Source: an uncultured Clostridia bacterium
Lineage (GTDB): Bacteria > Bacillota > Clostridia > Oscillospirales > Ruminococcaceae
Direction: 5' to 3'
NCBI GenBank assembly: GCA_944385925.1
Contig: CALWZE010000020.1
Location: 1-41,312, forward strand
Length of the DNA stretch: 41,312 nucleotides
Shown here: positions 26,355 through 34,971 of the stretch, piece after piece
Layout of the letters: each line of letters begins with the position of its first letter
Position numbering within the stretch: the stretch's first letter is position 1
Position numbers and translations under genes: made by a program
Notes under the pieces: generated by a model
The model's input: the letters and a program-made list of their open reading frames with translations, nothing else
The model's database searches: none
Told to the model about the DNA's origin: nothing

Positions 26355-27885
26355 TTAACTCACTCCTTGCCCCCAGCATGAATTCGCCAATTTCCTCTCG
26401 GGTTGTTTCATCCGGCCTGCGCTGTGCCACTAATCTTCCATTGTGGAACACCACAATCCTGTCTGAAAGGGAAAATAGCTCGTCCAAATCAGCCGATACC
26501 AACAACACCGCAACGCCCTTATTGCGCTCCTCAACAATTTTTTTATGAATATATTCGATCGAGCCGACGTCCAGTCCGCGAACCGGCTGATCGGCGACCA
26601 GCAAACGGCACCCAAGCTCTATTTCCCGGCCGATGATGACCTTTTGCTGGTTTCCTCCTGACAACTCCATCATTCTTGTGCTGGAGTTTTTGCATTTCAC
26701 CTGATAATTTTCAATGATCTCGTCGCAGAGTTTGCGCATCTTCCGCACGCTGAGCAACCCCAATTTACCCTTAAGGCGTCCGGATACATAGTGATGAGTC
26801 ATGGTGACATTATCCGTCAGCGTATCCGTCTGCGAAGATCCGCTTCGTTTGCGGTCCTGTGAGATATAAGAAATCTGACGGCGGCGTTCCCTTATTGCAT
26901 CCTTTGAAATATCCCTTCCCATCAGGCGGATATTTCCGGCACAGATCGGCAGCGCACCAATCAAAGCCTGCACCATTTCATATTGACCGTTGCCTTCAAC
27001 GCCGGCCACGCCAAGAATTTCGCCGGCACGCACCGAAAAGGAGACTCGATCGTTGTCCAGCTTTCCCGGAACCAGCGGACTTTTCACCGATACGCCATCG
27101 AACTCCAGCACAGTGTCACCAGGCACGGTCTCCGGCTTCTCAACAGTGAGCATAACATCCCGGCCAACCATCGCGTTGGAGAGCGCAATTTTATCCAGCC
27201 CCTGATTGGGCTTTGTCCAAACTCTTTCCCCACGGCGCATAACCGTGATGGTATCTGAAATTCGCAGAACTTCATCCAGTTTGTGACTGATAAAAAGAAT
27301 CGTCTTGCCCGCCTGTTTGAGCTGTTCCAGAAGCTTGAACAGCTCATCTGCTTCCTGCGGTGCGAGCACCGCTGTCGGCTCATCCAGAATGAGGATGTCG
27401 ACGTTGCGGTACAGAAGCTTCACAATCTCGATTTTCTGCTGCGCTGCAACCGAAAGATTCTGCACCTGCTCATCAAGCGGAAAATCGAAGTGAAATTGTT
27501 CCAGAATATTTTTCAGCTTATCCCTGGCCGCATCCAGTTTGAGCATGCCCAGCGCATTGCACGGCTCGTCGCCAAGCACAATATTTTCCAGCACCGTATA
27601 TACGCCCACCAGCATAAACTCCTGATGTACCATGCCGATGCCGCAGTCAACCGCTTCTTTCGGCGTGGAAATCTGTTTATGTACGCCGCCAAGGAATATT
27701 TCGCCCTGGTTTGCTTTCTCAAGGCCATACAGGACCTTCATCAATGTGGATTTTCCCGCGCCGTTTTCTCCAATGATCGAGTGAATTTCCCCTTTTTTTA
27801 TCGAGAGACTCACCCTTTTCAGCGCGACATTGTCGGGTGGGAATATCTTGACGATATCCCTCATTTCGACCACGTTGTTTTCCAT
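26347..27885 (-). CDS. Nucleoside ABC transporter ATPase (duplicated)
   Basis: 512 residues with two ATPase domains, as in sugar and BMP-type nucleoside importers (YufO-like). The first domain has GENGAGKST, signature LSVAAQQKIEIVKLL and LILDEPTAVLAP. The second has a degenerate P-loop GVEGNGQYEMV and an intact signature LSGGNQQKVIIGREI with LVADQPVRGLDVGS. One domain is thus expected to be catalytically weak, which is usual in the family. I chose the ATG at 27885 (MENNVVEM) because GGGGGA lies five bases upstream; a start 30 bases earlier has no ribosome site. Confidence 0.95.
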   Translation of the reverse strand: MENNVVEMRDIVKIFPPDNVALKRVSLSIKKGEIHSIIGENGAGKSTLMKVLYGLEKANQGEIFLGGVHKQISTPKEAVDCGIGMVHQEFMLVGVYTVLENIVLGDEPCNALGMLKLDAARDKLKNILEQFHFDFPLDEQVQNLSVAAQQKIEIVKLLYRNVDILILDEPTAVLAPQEADELFKLLEQLKQAGKTILFISHKLDEVLRISDTITVMRRGERVWTKPNQGLDKIALSNAMVGRDVMLTVEKPETVPGDTVLEFDGVSVKSPLVPGKLDNDRVSFSVRAGEILGVAGVEGNGQYEMVQALIGALPICAGNIRLMGRDISKDAIRERRRQISYISQDRKRSGSSQTDTLTDNVTMTHHYVSGRLKGKLGLLSVRKMRKLCDEIIENYQVKCKNSSTRMMELSGGNQQKVIIGREIELGCRLLVADQPVRGLDVGSIEYIHKKIVEERNKGVAVLLVSADLDELFSLSDRIVVFHNGRLVAQRRPDETTREEIGEFMLGARSELND

Positions 27886-27916
27886 ACAATCCCCCAAGTC
27901 TGTTGCAGATTGCATA

Positions 27917-27950
27917 ACGCGGTAGGCCGGAAAATCCGGCCTACCGCTTG
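27917..27950 (-). other. Intercistronic hairpin between BMP and ATPase genes
   Basis: A 13-bp perfect stem (27919-27931 with 27935-27947) with loop AAA and no T run on either side. It lies 14 bases after the BMP stop. It would protect the 3' end of the BMP mRNA or reduce read-through, giving more binding protein than ATPase. Confidence 0.8.
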
Positions 27951-27961
27951 CTCATTTCGAA

Positions 27962-29026
27962 TTAGTCCACCCAGAAATCCGGATAAAGCTCCACTTCAAT
28001 TTCGCCGTTTATGAGCTTTTCTTCCACTTCCCGCACGGTTTCCAGCATTTCCGGGGTAAGAATGGACTCGGTATACTCGTCAATCGCGATGTAGGTGCCG
28101 CCTTCGCCATAATAGTAACGATAATGCTCGCCGGCCTTATAGCTTCCATCCATGATCTTGGTAAAGATGTCATAGATAGCGCCGCCGCAGTCCTTGACCA
28201 TCGAGGTTACGACATAACCCGGAACGTTGCCGTTCTGGTTGGAATTGACGCCGATCGCATATTTTTGATTCTCACCGGCAGCTTCCAGGCAGCCGTCACC
28301 GGTTACACCCGCGATCTGATAAATGATATCGCATCCCTTTGCATAGAGCTGATTTGCCGCCTGTTTGCCAAGCACCGGATCCATGAAGTCGCCGCAGTAA
28401 ACCGTCTCTACCTTGATTTCAGGATTGATATAGGCAACGCCCTGCTCATAACCATAAATGAAGGAACGAATAACCGGGATGTCGTTTCCGCCGACAGCGC
28501 CAACGATTTTTTCCTCGTTCGAATATTCCAGCCCGCCCTCTGTCACAAGCGCCGCCACGACGCCTGCCATAAAGGAGCCTTCTTCCTGAACAAACTGGAC
28601 GCTGGAAATGGTCTTGTTGGAGTTATCAAGGATTGTGTCGATGTTGATGATCTTGATATCCGGATTCTGATCCGCATATTTGCACAGCTGTTCTTCAAAG
28701 CCGTTGCAGGACGCAAAGACAACGTCCGGTTGCCACTGGAAGCAGGTGTCGACGATCTGGGTATACTTGGAGGTATCGCCGCCGGCTTCCAGAATGGTGT
28801 ACTCGCAGCCAAACTCTTCCGCAATTCTCTTGACGCCGCTCACGCAGGAATCACAGAATCCATTGTCGCCCTGCGCTTCCCAGGTGACAAAAGCTACCCG
28901 CAAGGGTTCTTCGCCCGTTTTGTCGGCATCAGAGGTGTCCGCAGGGTCCTGCGTGCTGTTGCCGCAGCCGCTGAATACCAGCGAAAGGGCCAGGAGGAGA
29001 GCAAGAATACTTACCAACTTTTTCAT
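27962..29026 (-). CDS. BMP-family nucleoside-binding lipoprotein
   Basis: 354 residues with a lipoprotein signal: MKKLVSILALLLALSLVFSG then C21 (lipobox VFSGC), followed by an acidic linker NSTQDPADTSDADKTGEE. The mature part is the BMP/PnrA fold (COG1744): TWEAQGDNGFCDSCVSGV, the nucleoside-contacting region VGAVGGNDIPVIRSF and the end near YGEGGTYIAIDEYTE. It should capture purine or other nucleosides outside the membrane for the ABC permease. It lies 25 bases after the nucleoside hydrolase gene. It is slightly larger than Bacillus counterparts. Confidence 0.93.
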   Translation of the reverse strand: MKKLVSILALLLALSLVFSGCGNSTQDPADTSDADKTGEEPLRVAFVTWEAQGDNGFCDSCVSGVKRIAEEFGCEYTILEAGGDTSKYTQIVDTCFQWQPDVVFASCNGFEEQLCKYADQNPDIKIINIDTILDNSNKTISSVQFVQEEGSFMAGVVAALVTEGGLEYSNEEKIVGAVGGNDIPVIRSFIYGYEQGVAYINPEIKVETVYCGDFMDPVLGKQAANQLYAKGCDIIYQIAGVTGDGCLEAAGENQKYAIGVNSNQNGNVPGYVVTSMVKDCGGAIYDIFTKIMDGSYKAGEHYRYYYGEGGTYIAIDEYTESILTPEMLETVREVEEKLINGEIEVELYPDFWVD

Positions 29027-29051
29027 GTTTTTTCCCTCTCTTTTGCATTTT

Positions 29052-30029
29052 TTATTTTATTTCCAACGCCAAAATCTCTTTCAGCATCTTAACAAACAAT
29101 TCCCGGTCGGCATCCAGCGCCACATAAGCATTTTTCGCTTCGTGCTTATAGCGCTCACACACATCGAAGATCGTCTGACCATCCGAAGCGCCGCCGGAGA
29201 AATCGACATCATAGAAAACATGGCGAACATCTTTAAGTACATCGGGATTGATCACAGCACAAACTGCCAACGGGTCATGGACCGGTGCGGCGAAAGGTAC
29301 ATCCAGCGGCTGCCATTCCATATAGCCGCGAATACGCTGACGGATCATTTCGGCAGCTTTAATGGCGGCCGGCGTACCGAGCGCTTCAATTTCGTCGCAT
29401 TCATCCATTGTGACATAAGCGGCATGTGTCGCATTCACAGGCACCGCCACAATCTTCACCCCGGAATCCGCTACGATCTTTGCCGCTTCGGGGTCCATCC
29501 AGATATTGAATTCCGAAGTAGGGGTTGTATTGCCCACCGCATGCGCGCCGCCCATAAAAACGATCTGCTCAATCTTTTCCGCAATTCTGGGCTCCATCCG
29601 CAGCGCCATACCAATATTGGTCTGCGGTCCAACCGGGATGATGGTCACATCACCGTCGGACGCCATGAGCGTGTCAACCAGCCAGGTAACGGCATGCTTG
29701 TCTCCAACCTTCCGGGTTGCCTGCGGCATCGGGACATAGTCCGTGTGCACATTTTTCGCTTCCTCATGTTCGCTGGTGAACGGCAGCATCGGTCTGCGCC
29801 ATTTCGGCAGCGAAGCTACCATCGGCCATTCGCAGCCGCGATAGGTCGTTGCAGGACTGTTGATGTACTCAAGCACCCGCAATGTGTTTTCGGTTGTATA
29901 GCTCAACGCACGGTTTCCGCCCACCGAGCACGCACCCAGCAGCTCAAGATCCGGCGAAAGCGCCGCAAGCATCAACGCGATCGCGTCATCGGTACCGGTA
30001 TCCACATCCAATATCACTTTTTTCCCCAT
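29052..30029 (-). CDS. Inosine/uridine-preferring nucleoside hydrolase
   Basis: 325 residues, IUNH family. The N-terminal calcium-binding motif DVDTGTDDAIALML is intact. The second metal/ribose region EFNIWMDPEAAKIV and the C-terminal active-site region PVHDPLAVCAVI (containing the conserved His and Asp) are present. It splits imported ribonucleosides into free base and ribose in the cytoplasm. It is the first gene of the operon with the BMP/ABC importer, so uptake and cleavage are made together. Which nucleoside is preferred cannot be told. Confidence 0.93.
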   Translation of the reverse strand: MGKKVILDVDTGTDDAIALMLAALSPDLELLGACSVGGNRALSYTTENTLRVLEYINSPATTYRGCEWPMVASLPKWRRPMLPFTSEHEEAKNVHTDYVPMPQATRKVGDKHAVTWLVDTLMASDGDVTIIPVGPQTNIGMALRMEPRIAEKIEQIVFMGGAHAVGNTTPTSEFNIWMDPEAAKIVADSGVKIVAVPVNATHAAYVTMDECDEIEALGTPAAIKAAEMIRQRIRGYMEWQPLDVPFAAPVHDPLAVCAVINPDVLKDVRHVFYDVDFSGGASDGQTIFDVCERYKHEAKNAYVALDADRELFVKMLKEILALEIK

Positions 30030-30102
30030 TGCTATTACTTCCTTGTCCTCAGCTTGAAATTAGTTTTGTCTTTCCATAGCAACACTGTCTTGCTTTAATT
30101 CT

Positions 30103-30131
30103 ATTTTAGCGATTTGATTTTCAATTGTGAA
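30103..30131 (-). promoter_or_regulatory. Promoter of the nucleoside operon
   Basis: On the minus strand TTCACA (30131-30126), 17-base spacer, TAAAAT (30108-30103). A TTAGCGA/TCGCTAA inverted repeat brackets the promoter core (about 30106-30138). Confidence 0.65.
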
Positions 30132-30143
30132 TTCGCTAATTTC

Positions 30144-30159
30144 ATGAAAATATTTTCAT
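30144..30159. promoter_or_regulatory. Candidate operator, 16-bp palindrome
   Basis: ATGAAAATATTTTCAT is a perfect palindrome 12 bases upstream of the -35 of the nucleoside operon. The AT centre differs from the usual CG of LacI sites, so the assignment to the LacI-type protein is tentative. Confidence 0.5.
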
Positions 30160-30470
30160 AATTTTGGCACTTTTAATATTTCGCTGTAATAAAATCGTAA
30201 AAAATTTTAAACTATATAAAAATAAAATAGATACTCTCTCCCATTAATGGCTATAATTTTACTTATTTTTACAGTTTTTCTAATATGGCATTTTGATTTT
30301 CGATTTCAAAAAATAATTTCATATGAATTATTTGCAATGCATTTTCATAATTTTCATATTTGTCAAAAAGCACGTTGCAATGCTTTAAACCGGCAAAATC
30401 CCCTTTCTTAATCACACTTATCTTTTTTAGCTGCACTAAAACAGTTTTTATACCTGTATTGGCAAAAAAT
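30160..30470. other. AT-rich intergenic stretch
   Basis: Strongly AT-rich compared with all neighbours. A 72-codon open frame on the minus strand (30269-30487) lacks a ribosome site and begins inside a hairpin, so I do not call it. Otherwise I see nothing. Confidence 0.4.
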
Positions 30471-30510
30471 AACCTGTGCATTTTCAATCAAGCGATGCAC
30501 AGGTTTTCAC
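30464..30510 (-). terminator. Terminator downstream of the TetR gene (distal)
   Basis: The 11-bp stem AACCTGTGCAT/ATGCACAGGTT (30471-30481 with 30495-30505) followed on the minus strand by ATTTTTTG. Confidence 0.75.
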
Positions 30511-30599
30511 ATTGAGTATTCACAAATCATCTATCGGATGCTTTTCCGGGTCAGGTAAAAAGGTTAGATGGGCCAAGTTTTCAATGCCGGTTTGTTCGC

Positions 30600-30637
30600 A
30601 AAAAAAGCCGCGCACCATTCGAATCGTGCACAGCTCT
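30600..30637 (-). terminator. Terminator downstream of the TetR gene (proximal)
   Basis: An imperfect stem of about 14 pairs (30606-30635), centred on ATTCGAAT, followed on the minus strand by T7. With the distal hairpin it makes a tandem pair. Confidence 0.75.
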
Positions 30638-30807
30638 TTCCGCATGCCAGGCAATTTTCTTTTCCTGCACCTTAAAACCGTCCCGAATTACTGCCGCACA
30701 GGCACCGGCGGACCTGAAATCAACGGCATCCGCAAACAACTGTTTTTGATGCCGGCAACAAATAATCTTTAAACCGCAGGGCTGTTGTCAGGTCCTGCAC
30801 TCAGCTC

Positions 30808-31380
30808 TTACTGCACATTTTGCTCACAGAGCCGCTCCACTGTCTTTTTAATGAATCCCGGCGCGTCAAAGCCGGGATTGCCCAGCTGAGACTGGATGAG
30901 TATGCCATCCATCACGGTCAGCACAAGCCACGCGGCGTATTCCGCCTGTTCTCCCGCGCCCCGCTCGCGCAGCTTTTCGGCGAGCATCCGCTGGAAATAG
31001 GCGTACCGTTCCACCAGCTTTTCCCGCACGGCCTCATGTCCCGACGCGCCGGCTCCAACCAGATACAGGCGGAGCGCACCGCTGTCGTCAAAGGCGCCCC
31101 GCTCAAAAGTATAGCCGAGCAGGCGGGGCAGTGAGGTATCCTTTTCCGGATTACCCGTCCATTCCAGAAGGCTCTGCGCAAGATGCTCCAGGTACCGTTC
31201 GGCAACGTCGAACAGAATATCGTCTTTACTATTATAATAATAATACAGCGTTCCCTTGCTGACGCCGCTTTGGCGCGCGATGTCCGCGAGCGAAATATCC
31301 GAAAATGCCTTTTGCCGCAGCAGCACGCTTGCGGCGTCCAGAATCTGCTGTTTTATGTTGTCGTTGCGCGGCGCAGCCAA
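30808..31380 (-). CDS. TetR-family regulator
   Basis: 190 residues. N-terminal helix-turn-helix: KQQILDAASVLLRQKAFSDI, SLADIARQSGVSKGTLYYYY and SKDDILFDV. The C-terminal ligand-binding part is all-helical. I chose TTG at 31380 as start: GAGAGG lies eight bases upstream and the promoter lies at 31415-31443, so upstream in-frame ATGs would fall in or before the promoter. It is divergent from the flavoprotein operon, whose promoter region carries a perfect palindrome it probably binds. Typical role: repressor relieved by a small hydrophobic ligand such as an acyl-CoA or fatty compound, an inference from the family. Confidence 0.9.
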   Translation of the reverse strand: MAAPRNDNIKQQILDAASVLLRQKAFSDISLADIARQSGVSKGTLYYYYNSKDDILFDVAERYLEHLAQSLLEWTGNPEKDTSLPRLLGYTFERGAFDDSGALRLYLVGAGASGHEAVREKLVERYAYFQRMLAEKLRERGAGEQAEYAAWLVLTVMDGILIQSQLGNPGFDAPGFIKKTVERLCEQNVQ

Positions 31381-31414
31381 AAACGTTACCTCTCTTCTGC
31401 TGTTTTCTGTTTCC

Positions 31415-31443
31415 AGTATAAAAAAAGCTGCCGCGCAAGTCAA
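31415..31443 (-). promoter_or_regulatory. Promoter of the TetR gene
   Basis: On the minus strand TTGACT (31443-31438), 17-base spacer, TATACT (31420-31415), 35 bases before the TTG start. Confidence 0.8.
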
Positions 31444-31501
31444 ACAAAAAACCGGCCGGCGGTCAGGCCGCAGATTTTACAAAATATTCATTTGCGCGGG
31501 A

Positions 31502-31531
31502 TTGACTCCTTCGCACCGGACATGGTATGCT
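31502..31531 (+). promoter_or_regulatory. Promoter of the flavoprotein operon
   Basis: TTGACT (31502-31507), 18-base spacer, TATGCT (31526-31531), just upstream of the palindrome at 31543-31562. Confidence 0.7.
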
Positions 31532-31542
31532 GAATTATAGCA

Positions 31543-31562
31543 AGTCGGTCGAATGACCGACT
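31543..31562. promoter_or_regulatory. Candidate TetR operator
   Basis: AGTCGGTC-GAAT-GACCGACT, a perfect inverted repeat of the kind bound by TetR/AcrR dimers. It lies just after the -10 of the flavoprotein operon, so a bound protein would block initiation or early elongation. Confidence 0.8.
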
Positions 31563-31583
31563 CTTTGGATCGGAGATGATGGC

Positions 31584-33305
31584 GTGACCAGACTAGACAA
31601 ACTCAACCGTGCGCTTGAAGAGCTTTGCGGCGGCAGTGTCCGTGCGCAGGCAGAGGAGGACGGCTGTGTTCGGCTGACCGGCTCTCTGGACAACTGGGAG
31701 AAGATTGTCCAGGCAGGTTATCTCGCCGCGCGGGGTAAAAAATGGCGCGGCGTGCTCAATGATATTCGGTTCACCGGGCAGGAGATCCCGCCGATGCGGA
31801 CGCCCGCGCTGCAGGACAACGCGATTGACGGCGCACAGCCGGATGTTCTGGTGATCGGCGCGGGAATTGTTGGCTGCGCCATCGCGCGGGAGCTGCGGCG
31901 ATACGATCTGGATGTGCTTCTGGTAGAAAAGGAGCACGATGTCGCAATGCAGACCAGCTCCCGCAACGACGGCATGGTGCATCCCGGCATCGACCTCAAG
32001 CGCGGCCAGCTGAAGCAGCGCTACAACGCCCGCGGCAACGCAATGTATGACGCGCTTTGCCGGGAACTCGGAGTGAAATTCAAGCGCTGCGGCCAGTATC
32101 TCTGTTTTGAAGAACGCGCCATGCGTCCCGCTGTTCTGCTCATGCCGCTTTACTTCCGTCTGAAGGGAATCCCCTGCCGCTATCTTGGCGAGCAGGCGCT
32201 GCACCAGGCGGTGCCGGGCCTTTCCTCTTCTCTGCGTTTTGCCCTCTTTTTCCCGACTGCCGGAACCGTCTGCCCCTATGGACTGACCATCGCTTACGCC
32301 GAAAACGCGGTGCAGAACGGCGCGCGGCTGAGCCTGGACACAGCGGTATTGGATATGCAGCGGGAGGGTCGTTTTATCCGGGCGGTGCAGACCAACCGCG
32401 GCACGGTTTATCCAAAAGTCGTGGTCAATGCCGCAGGGGTATTCAGCGACCGGATCGCCGAGATGGCCGGCGACCGCTTTTTCACGATACACCCCCGGCG
32501 CGGCACCAATTCCATTCTGGACAAACGGGCGAGCGAATCGCTGCACGACATTGTCTCCACAATGGGCGCGCTCAAGACCAGATCCGCCCACACCAAAGGC
32601 GGCGGCATTGTCCTGACGGCGGACGGCAATCTGCTGGTCGGGCCGGACGCGGTCGAAACATGGATGCGGGAGGATTTCTCCACCGACGCCGCCGGTGTCC
32701 GGGCCGTTTTTGACCGCCACAGCGAAACCAGTCCGCAGGTAAAACAGCAGGATCTGATTGCCAGCTTCAGCGGCGTGCGTGCTGCGACCTATGAAGAGGA
32801 TTTCTATATTGCGCGCGGGATACATACCCACAATATTGTCCACGCGGCGGGCATACAATCTCCGGGACTCACCGCTGCGCCCGCCATCGCGGTGGACGTC
32901 GCCTCGATGGCCGCGCAGCTCGTTGCGGAAACCCGCGCCGTCGGCCAGAACCCGAACTTTGACCCCGTCCGCATCCCCATTCCGCTGCTGCGTGAGATGA
33001 GCCCGCAGCAGCGCGATCAGCTGATCGCGCAGAATCCGGATTACGGCGAGATCATCTGCCGCTGCGAGGAGGTCAGCCGGGGCGAAGTACTGGACGCCCT
33101 GCGCCGTCCGGTCCCCTGCGACACGGTAGATGGGGTAAAGCGCCGGGTGCGGGCCGGAATGGGCCGCTGCCAGGGCGGATTCTGCGGGCCGCTGGTTGCC
33201 GGGATCATCGCGCAGGAGCTTGGGATTCCGCTGGAACAGGTGACCAAAAAGGGCCGGGGCAGTGAACTGACCGCCGGCAGGACCAAAGGAGGCGGATCGC
33301 TGTGA
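31584..33305 (+). CDS. GlpA-like FAD oxidoreductase with BON-like N-terminus and 2Fe-2S domain
   Basis: 573 residues. Residues 1-70 resemble a BON domain (VRLTGSLDNWEKIVQAGYLA, GVLNDI). A DAO-type FAD domain starts at DVLVIGAGIVGCAIARELRR (about 88) and runs to about 465. The C-terminus has a BFD-like [2Fe-2S] domain, ICRCEEVSRGEVL and MGRCQGGFC (four Cys). This layout resembles anaerobic glycerol-3-phosphate dehydrogenase subunit A and related L-2-hydroxyacid oxidases. GTG at 31584 is the start: GGAG lies eight bases upstream, and the two nearby ATGs are out of frame. It heads a four-gene operon with coupled starts; the next gene begins at GTGA. Likely substrate glycerol 3-phosphate or a similar hydroxy acid; not proven. 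Confidence 0.88.
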   Translation: MTRLDKLNRALEELCGGSVRAQAEEDGCVRLTGSLDNWEKIVQAGYLAARGKKWRGVLNDIRFTGQEIPPMRTPALQDNAIDGAQPDVLVIGAGIVGCAIARELRRYDLDVLLVEKEHDVAMQTSSRNDGMVHPGIDLKRGQLKQRYNARGNAMYDALCRELGVKFKRCGQYLCFEERAMRPAVLLMPLYFRLKGIPCRYLGEQALHQAVPGLSSSLRFALFFPTAGTVCPYGLTIAYAENAVQNGARLSLDTAVLDMQREGRFIRAVQTNRGTVYPKVVVNAAGVFSDRIAEMAGDRFFTIHPRRGTNSILDKRASESLHDIVSTMGALKTRSAHTKGGGIVLTADGNLLVGPDAVETWMREDFSTDAAGVRAVFDRHSETSPQVKQQDLIASFSGVRAATYEEDFYIARGIHTHNIVHAAGIQSPGLTAAPAIAVDVASMAAQLVAETRAVGQNPNFDPVRIPIPLLREMSPQQRDQLIAQNPDYGEIICRCEEVSRGEVLDALRRPVPCDTVDGVKRRVRAGMGRCQGGFCGPLVAGIIAQELGIPLEQVTKKGRGSELTAGRTKGGGSL

Positions 33306-34579
33306 AACAGTATTACACCGATGTCGCTGTCGTCGGCGGCGGCCCCGCCGGACTTGCCGCCGCCCTTACCGCCAACCGGGAAGGTGCGCAGGTGATGCTG
33401 CTCGAACGGGAAGGGCGGCTTGGCGGCATCCTCAAACAATGTATCCACGACGGGTTCGGTCTTGTCCGCTTCGGCGAGAAATTGACAGGCCCCGAATATG
33501 CAGGCCGTTTCCTTGACCAAATCGCCGAAAGCGGGATTGAAGTCATGACCCTCGCCTTCGTCAGCGGGATCGACCGCACCGGGAGCGGCTATCAGCTTCG
33601 GGTGATCTGCCGGGAAGGGCTTTGCGTTATCCACGCGCGTGCGGTTGTGCTGTCCACCGGCTGCCGCGAACGCACCGCAAAGCAGGTTTCCATTCACGGG
33701 GACCGCCCCAGCGGCGTACTCACCGCCGGCGCGGCGCAGCATTATGTCAATCTGCTCGGCCAGCTGCCCGGGCGGCGATGCGTGATCCTCGGTTCGGGCG
33801 ACATCGGGCTGATCATGGCGCGGCGGCTCACCCTTGAGGGCGCAGAGGTGCTTGGTGTTTATGAAGCAAAGCCGGAACCCAGCGGGCTTGCACGAAACAT
33901 CGCGCAATGTCTGACCGATTTTGATATCCCGCTTTACACCTCGCGCACCGTAACGCGGGTGTTCGGCAGCGAGCGGCTGGAGGCTGTGGAGGTCTGCGAG
34001 ACCGATTCTCAGATGCGTCCGGTCCCCGGCACCGCGCAGAGAATTCCCTGCGACGCCCTGATCCTCTCGGTCGGGCTTATCCCGGAGAACGAGCTTGCGC
34101 TCGGGCTGGGCCTTTCGCTCGATCCGCGCACCAAAGGGCCGCAATGCGACCAGCGGATGCAGACCGAATTGCCGGGGCTGTTCTGCTGCGGCAACGCGCT
34201 GCATGTCAGCGACCTTGTCGATTATGTCAGCGAGAGCGGAGAGACGGCAGGCCGCGGCGCCGCGGATTTTGCGCGCGGCAGATTGCCGCAGGCAAAGACC
34301 GTTCCCGTGCAGGCGGAAGGCCCGCTTGCCTATGTCCTGCCCCAGCGGTTATCGGCTGACAACCAGGAAAAAACGGTCTTTTATTTCCGGGCCGGCAAAA
34401 GCTGCGGGCCGGCTGTGCTGCGGGTGCGCTGCGGCGAGACCGAGCTGCTGCGCCGAAGGTATCGCGCGCTGCGGCCGCCCGAGATGGAGCGGCTGGTGCT
34501 TGAGCTGCCCGCGGAGCTGCCCGCTGCGCTGCAATTCAGTCTGGAGCCGGAGGAACCCGGGGAGGAGGGGAAACAATGA
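33302..34579 (+). CDS. GlpB/pyridine-disulfide-like FAD oxidoreductase
   Basis: 425 residues. FAD-binding VAVVGGGPAGLAAALTANRE at the N-terminus, CVILGSGDIGLIMARRL as the second dinucleotide-binding loop (about 160), and a C-terminal FAD motif near LPGLFCCGNALHVSDLVDYV. It is related to the NAD(P)/FAD subunit found with GlpA-like and DUF1667 proteins in Firmicutes. It probably passes electrons from the GlpA-like subunit to NAD or another carrier. The last about 80 residues are an added domain of unknown role. GTG start overlaps the preceding stop (GTGA), and its own stop overlaps the next ATG (ATGA). Confidence 0.88.
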   Translation: MKQYYTDVAVVGGGPAGLAAALTANREGAQVMLLEREGRLGGILKQCIHDGFGLVRFGEKLTGPEYAGRFLDQIAESGIEVMTLAFVSGIDRTGSGYQLRVICREGLCVIHARAVVLSTGCRERTAKQVSIHGDRPSGVLTAGAAQHYVNLLGQLPGRRCVILGSGDIGLIMARRLTLEGAEVLGVYEAKPEPSGLARNIAQCLTDFDIPLYTSRTVTRVFGSERLEAVEVCETDSQMRPVPGTAQRIPCDALILSVGLIPENELALGLGLSLDPRTKGPQCDQRMQTELPGLFCCGNALHVSDLVDYVSESGETAGRGAADFARGRLPQAKTVPVQAEGPLAYVLPQRLSADNQEKTVFYFRAGKSCGPAVLRVRCGETELLRRRYRALRPPEMERLVLELPAELPAALQFSLEPEEPGEEGKQ

Positions 34580-34971
34580 AGGAATTTGTCTGCATTCTCT
34601 GCCCCAACGGCTGCCGCCTGCGCGCCGGATTTGAGCCGGACGGCGAAACTTTCCGGGTCGAAGGAAACAGCTGCCCGCGCGGCGCGGCCTTTGCGCGCAC
34701 CGAGCTTACCGCACCGGTGCGCACCCTGACCACGACGGTGCGCGCCGTGGGAGGTGAACGCCCCGTGCTCGCCGTGCGCACCGCAGGAGAAATCCCCCGC
34801 GCGAAACTGATGGAGGCGATGGAGGCCATCTCCCGCCTGACCGTTCGCCCGCCTGTCCGGCGGGGAGAAGTGATCGTCCACAATCTGCTCGGCGCCGGCA
34901 TCGATTTGATTGCGACCGATGATCTCGCCGCTGTTCTGCAAGGAGGGCTGAAAGATGTCACACCTTTATAA
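34576..34971 (+). CDS. DUF1667 protein, small Cys-rich redox partner
   Basis: 131 residues. The N-terminal CILCPNGC (C6, C9, C13) and NSCPRG give four cysteines that probably bind a metal or iron-sulfur cluster. The rest matches DUF1667: TLTTTVRAVGGERPVLAVRT and the PPVRRGEVIVHNLLG end. It always travels with GlpA/GlpB-like flavoproteins, as here, and likely takes the place of the GlpC electron-transfer subunit. Coupled by ATGA to the gene before, and overlapped for 17 bases by the gene after. Confidence 0.9.
   Translation: MKEFVCILCPNGCRLRAGFEPDGETFRVEGNSCPRGAAFARTELTAPVRTLTTTVRAVGGERPVLAVRTAGEIPRAKLMEAMEAISRLTVRPPVRRGEVIVHNLLGAGIDLIATDDLAAVLQGGLKDVTPL

Noticed and set aside
30269-30487. 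A 72-codon minus-strand open frame in the AT-rich stretch
   Set aside because: No ribosome site, its start lies inside a terminator hairpin, and I recognise nothing in it. A decayed fragment remains possible.
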